DNA from: Xanthobacteraceae bacterium | GTDB lineage: Bacteria; Pseudomonadota; Alphaproteobacteria; Rhizobiales; Xanthobacteraceae | Direction of reading: 5' to 3' | NCBI GenBank assembly: GCA_022841625.1 | Contig: JALHRD010000043.1 | Span: 1 to 32,758, forward strand | DNA length: 32,758 nt | Shown: positions 32,408 to 32,758 of the stretch, piece by piece | Numbering within the stretch: position 1 is the stretch's first letter | Layout: the number at the start of each line of letters is the position of its first letter | The notes under the pieces: model-generated | The model's input: the letters and a program-made list of their open reading frames with translations, nothing else | The model's database searches: none | Told to the model about the DNA's origin: nothing | Position numbers and translations under genes: made by a program

Positions 32408-32637
32408 CCACACCCCGGTCTATCCGCGCAAAGTGGTCAAGCGCGCGCGAACTGTCCGCCACCGCGATCGTTCTGGTGCACAATCATCCCGGAGGTGATC
32501 TGACGCCGTCGCGCGTCGACATTGAGATGACCAAGGCGATTGTCGAGGTGGCGAAGCCGCTGGGCATTGCCGTGCATGATCACATCATCGTCGGCAAGGA
32601 CGGGCATGCGAGCTTGAAAGGTCTGAAGTTGATATAA
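32408..32637 (+). pseudogene. Second, truncated and frameshifted 3' end of radC
   Basis: The stretch aligns with 31285-31516 of radC over 230 bp with roughly 34 mismatches (about 85% identity by eye). One 2-base deletion near 32448 breaks the frame between VVKRA and ELSATAIV. The rest reads [21 protein letters not shown] to SLKGLKLI and stop. Most differences are at third codon positions, and about 92% of amino acids are kept. The sequence therefore evolved as a working gene, probably in another strain, before it was cut off. Similarity stops at the stop codon. It lacks the N-terminal two thirds. Confidence 0.88.
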
Positions 32638-32641
32638 CAAC

Positions 32642-32758
32642 CTAGGCCGTGTTGACAGTTTTAATCCAGAGCATTGCTGCGGCGATGCTTAGCATCGACA
32701 GGTAAGCTCTGGCAGTTTTCTCGTATCGGGTAGCAACGCGGCGGAACTGCTTGATGCG
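32642..32758 (-). mobile_element. C-terminal end of an IS5-family-like transposase (cut by window edge)
   Basis: The minus strand from the window edge reads RIKQFRRVATRYEKTARAYL, then SMLSIAAAMLWIKTVNTA and a TAG at 32642-32644. FRR.ATRY.K.A..YL with a hydrophobic end is the typical C-terminus of IS5/IS427-type DDE transposases. Only the last 38 codons lie in the window. The stop is 4 bp from the radC fragment, so the element's end or its inverted repeat must overlap or adjoin that fragment. Confidence 0.8.

Overview
The window is 32.8 kb of GC-rich chromosomal DNA from an alphaproteobacterium, most likely a member of the Hyphomicrobiales near Bradyrhizobium, Rhodopseudomonas, Pseudolabrys or Rhodoplanes. 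This rests on the strong GC bias, on the style of the housekeeping genes (sfsA, map, radC, aidB), and on intergenic palindromic repeat families of the type common in that group. No rRNA, tRNA or CRISPR array was recognised.

Left part (1-7.5 kb): an AidB-type acyl-CoA dehydrogenase (minus) whose stop codon abuts a long hairpin. It is followed by a divergent ABC importer of the iron/cobalamin class (binding protein minus; permease and ATPase plus), a CvrA/NhaP2-type K+/H+ antiporter (minus) and an EamA/DMT exporter (plus).

Accessory part (7.5-14.2 kb): repeat elements and a degenerate 78-bp duplication, then the scrap of an IS3-family transposase. Next is a lower-GC restriction-modification module made of a small HTH controller with operator-like palindromes, an HNH nuclease, and a convergent gamma-class N6-adenine methylase with a C-terminal recognition domain. 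Beyond it are a REP-associated tyrosine transposase (RAYT) with flanking repeats, a Phd/VapC toxin-antitoxin pair, and a 28-bp inverted repeat.

Middle part (14.2-24.9 kb): an acyl-CoA dehydrogenase with Asp at the usual Glu base position, an MscS-family channel, a three-gene toxin-antitoxin-like operon, a run of four short hairpins, a translationally coupled zinc-metallopeptidase/ATP-grasp ligase pair of unknown product, a membrane protein, an aminotransferase and two solute-binding proteins.

Right part (24.9-32.8 kb): a four-gene cluster that I consider the best candidate for an undescribed system. It has a small secreted carboxypeptidase-regulatory-like protein, two small membrane proteins (one with four histidines, a possible b-haem protein), and a divergent 720-residue secreted protein combining a carboxypeptidase-regulatory-like domain, one CxxCH haem motif and a propeller-like region. 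Then come sfsA, map and radC. After radC lies a small insertion carrying an RHH/PIN toxin-antitoxin pair with a probably leaderless promoter. It is followed by a second, frameshifted 3' end of radC (about 85% identical) and the end of an IS5-type transposase, so the radC 3' end looks like an integration or recombination site.
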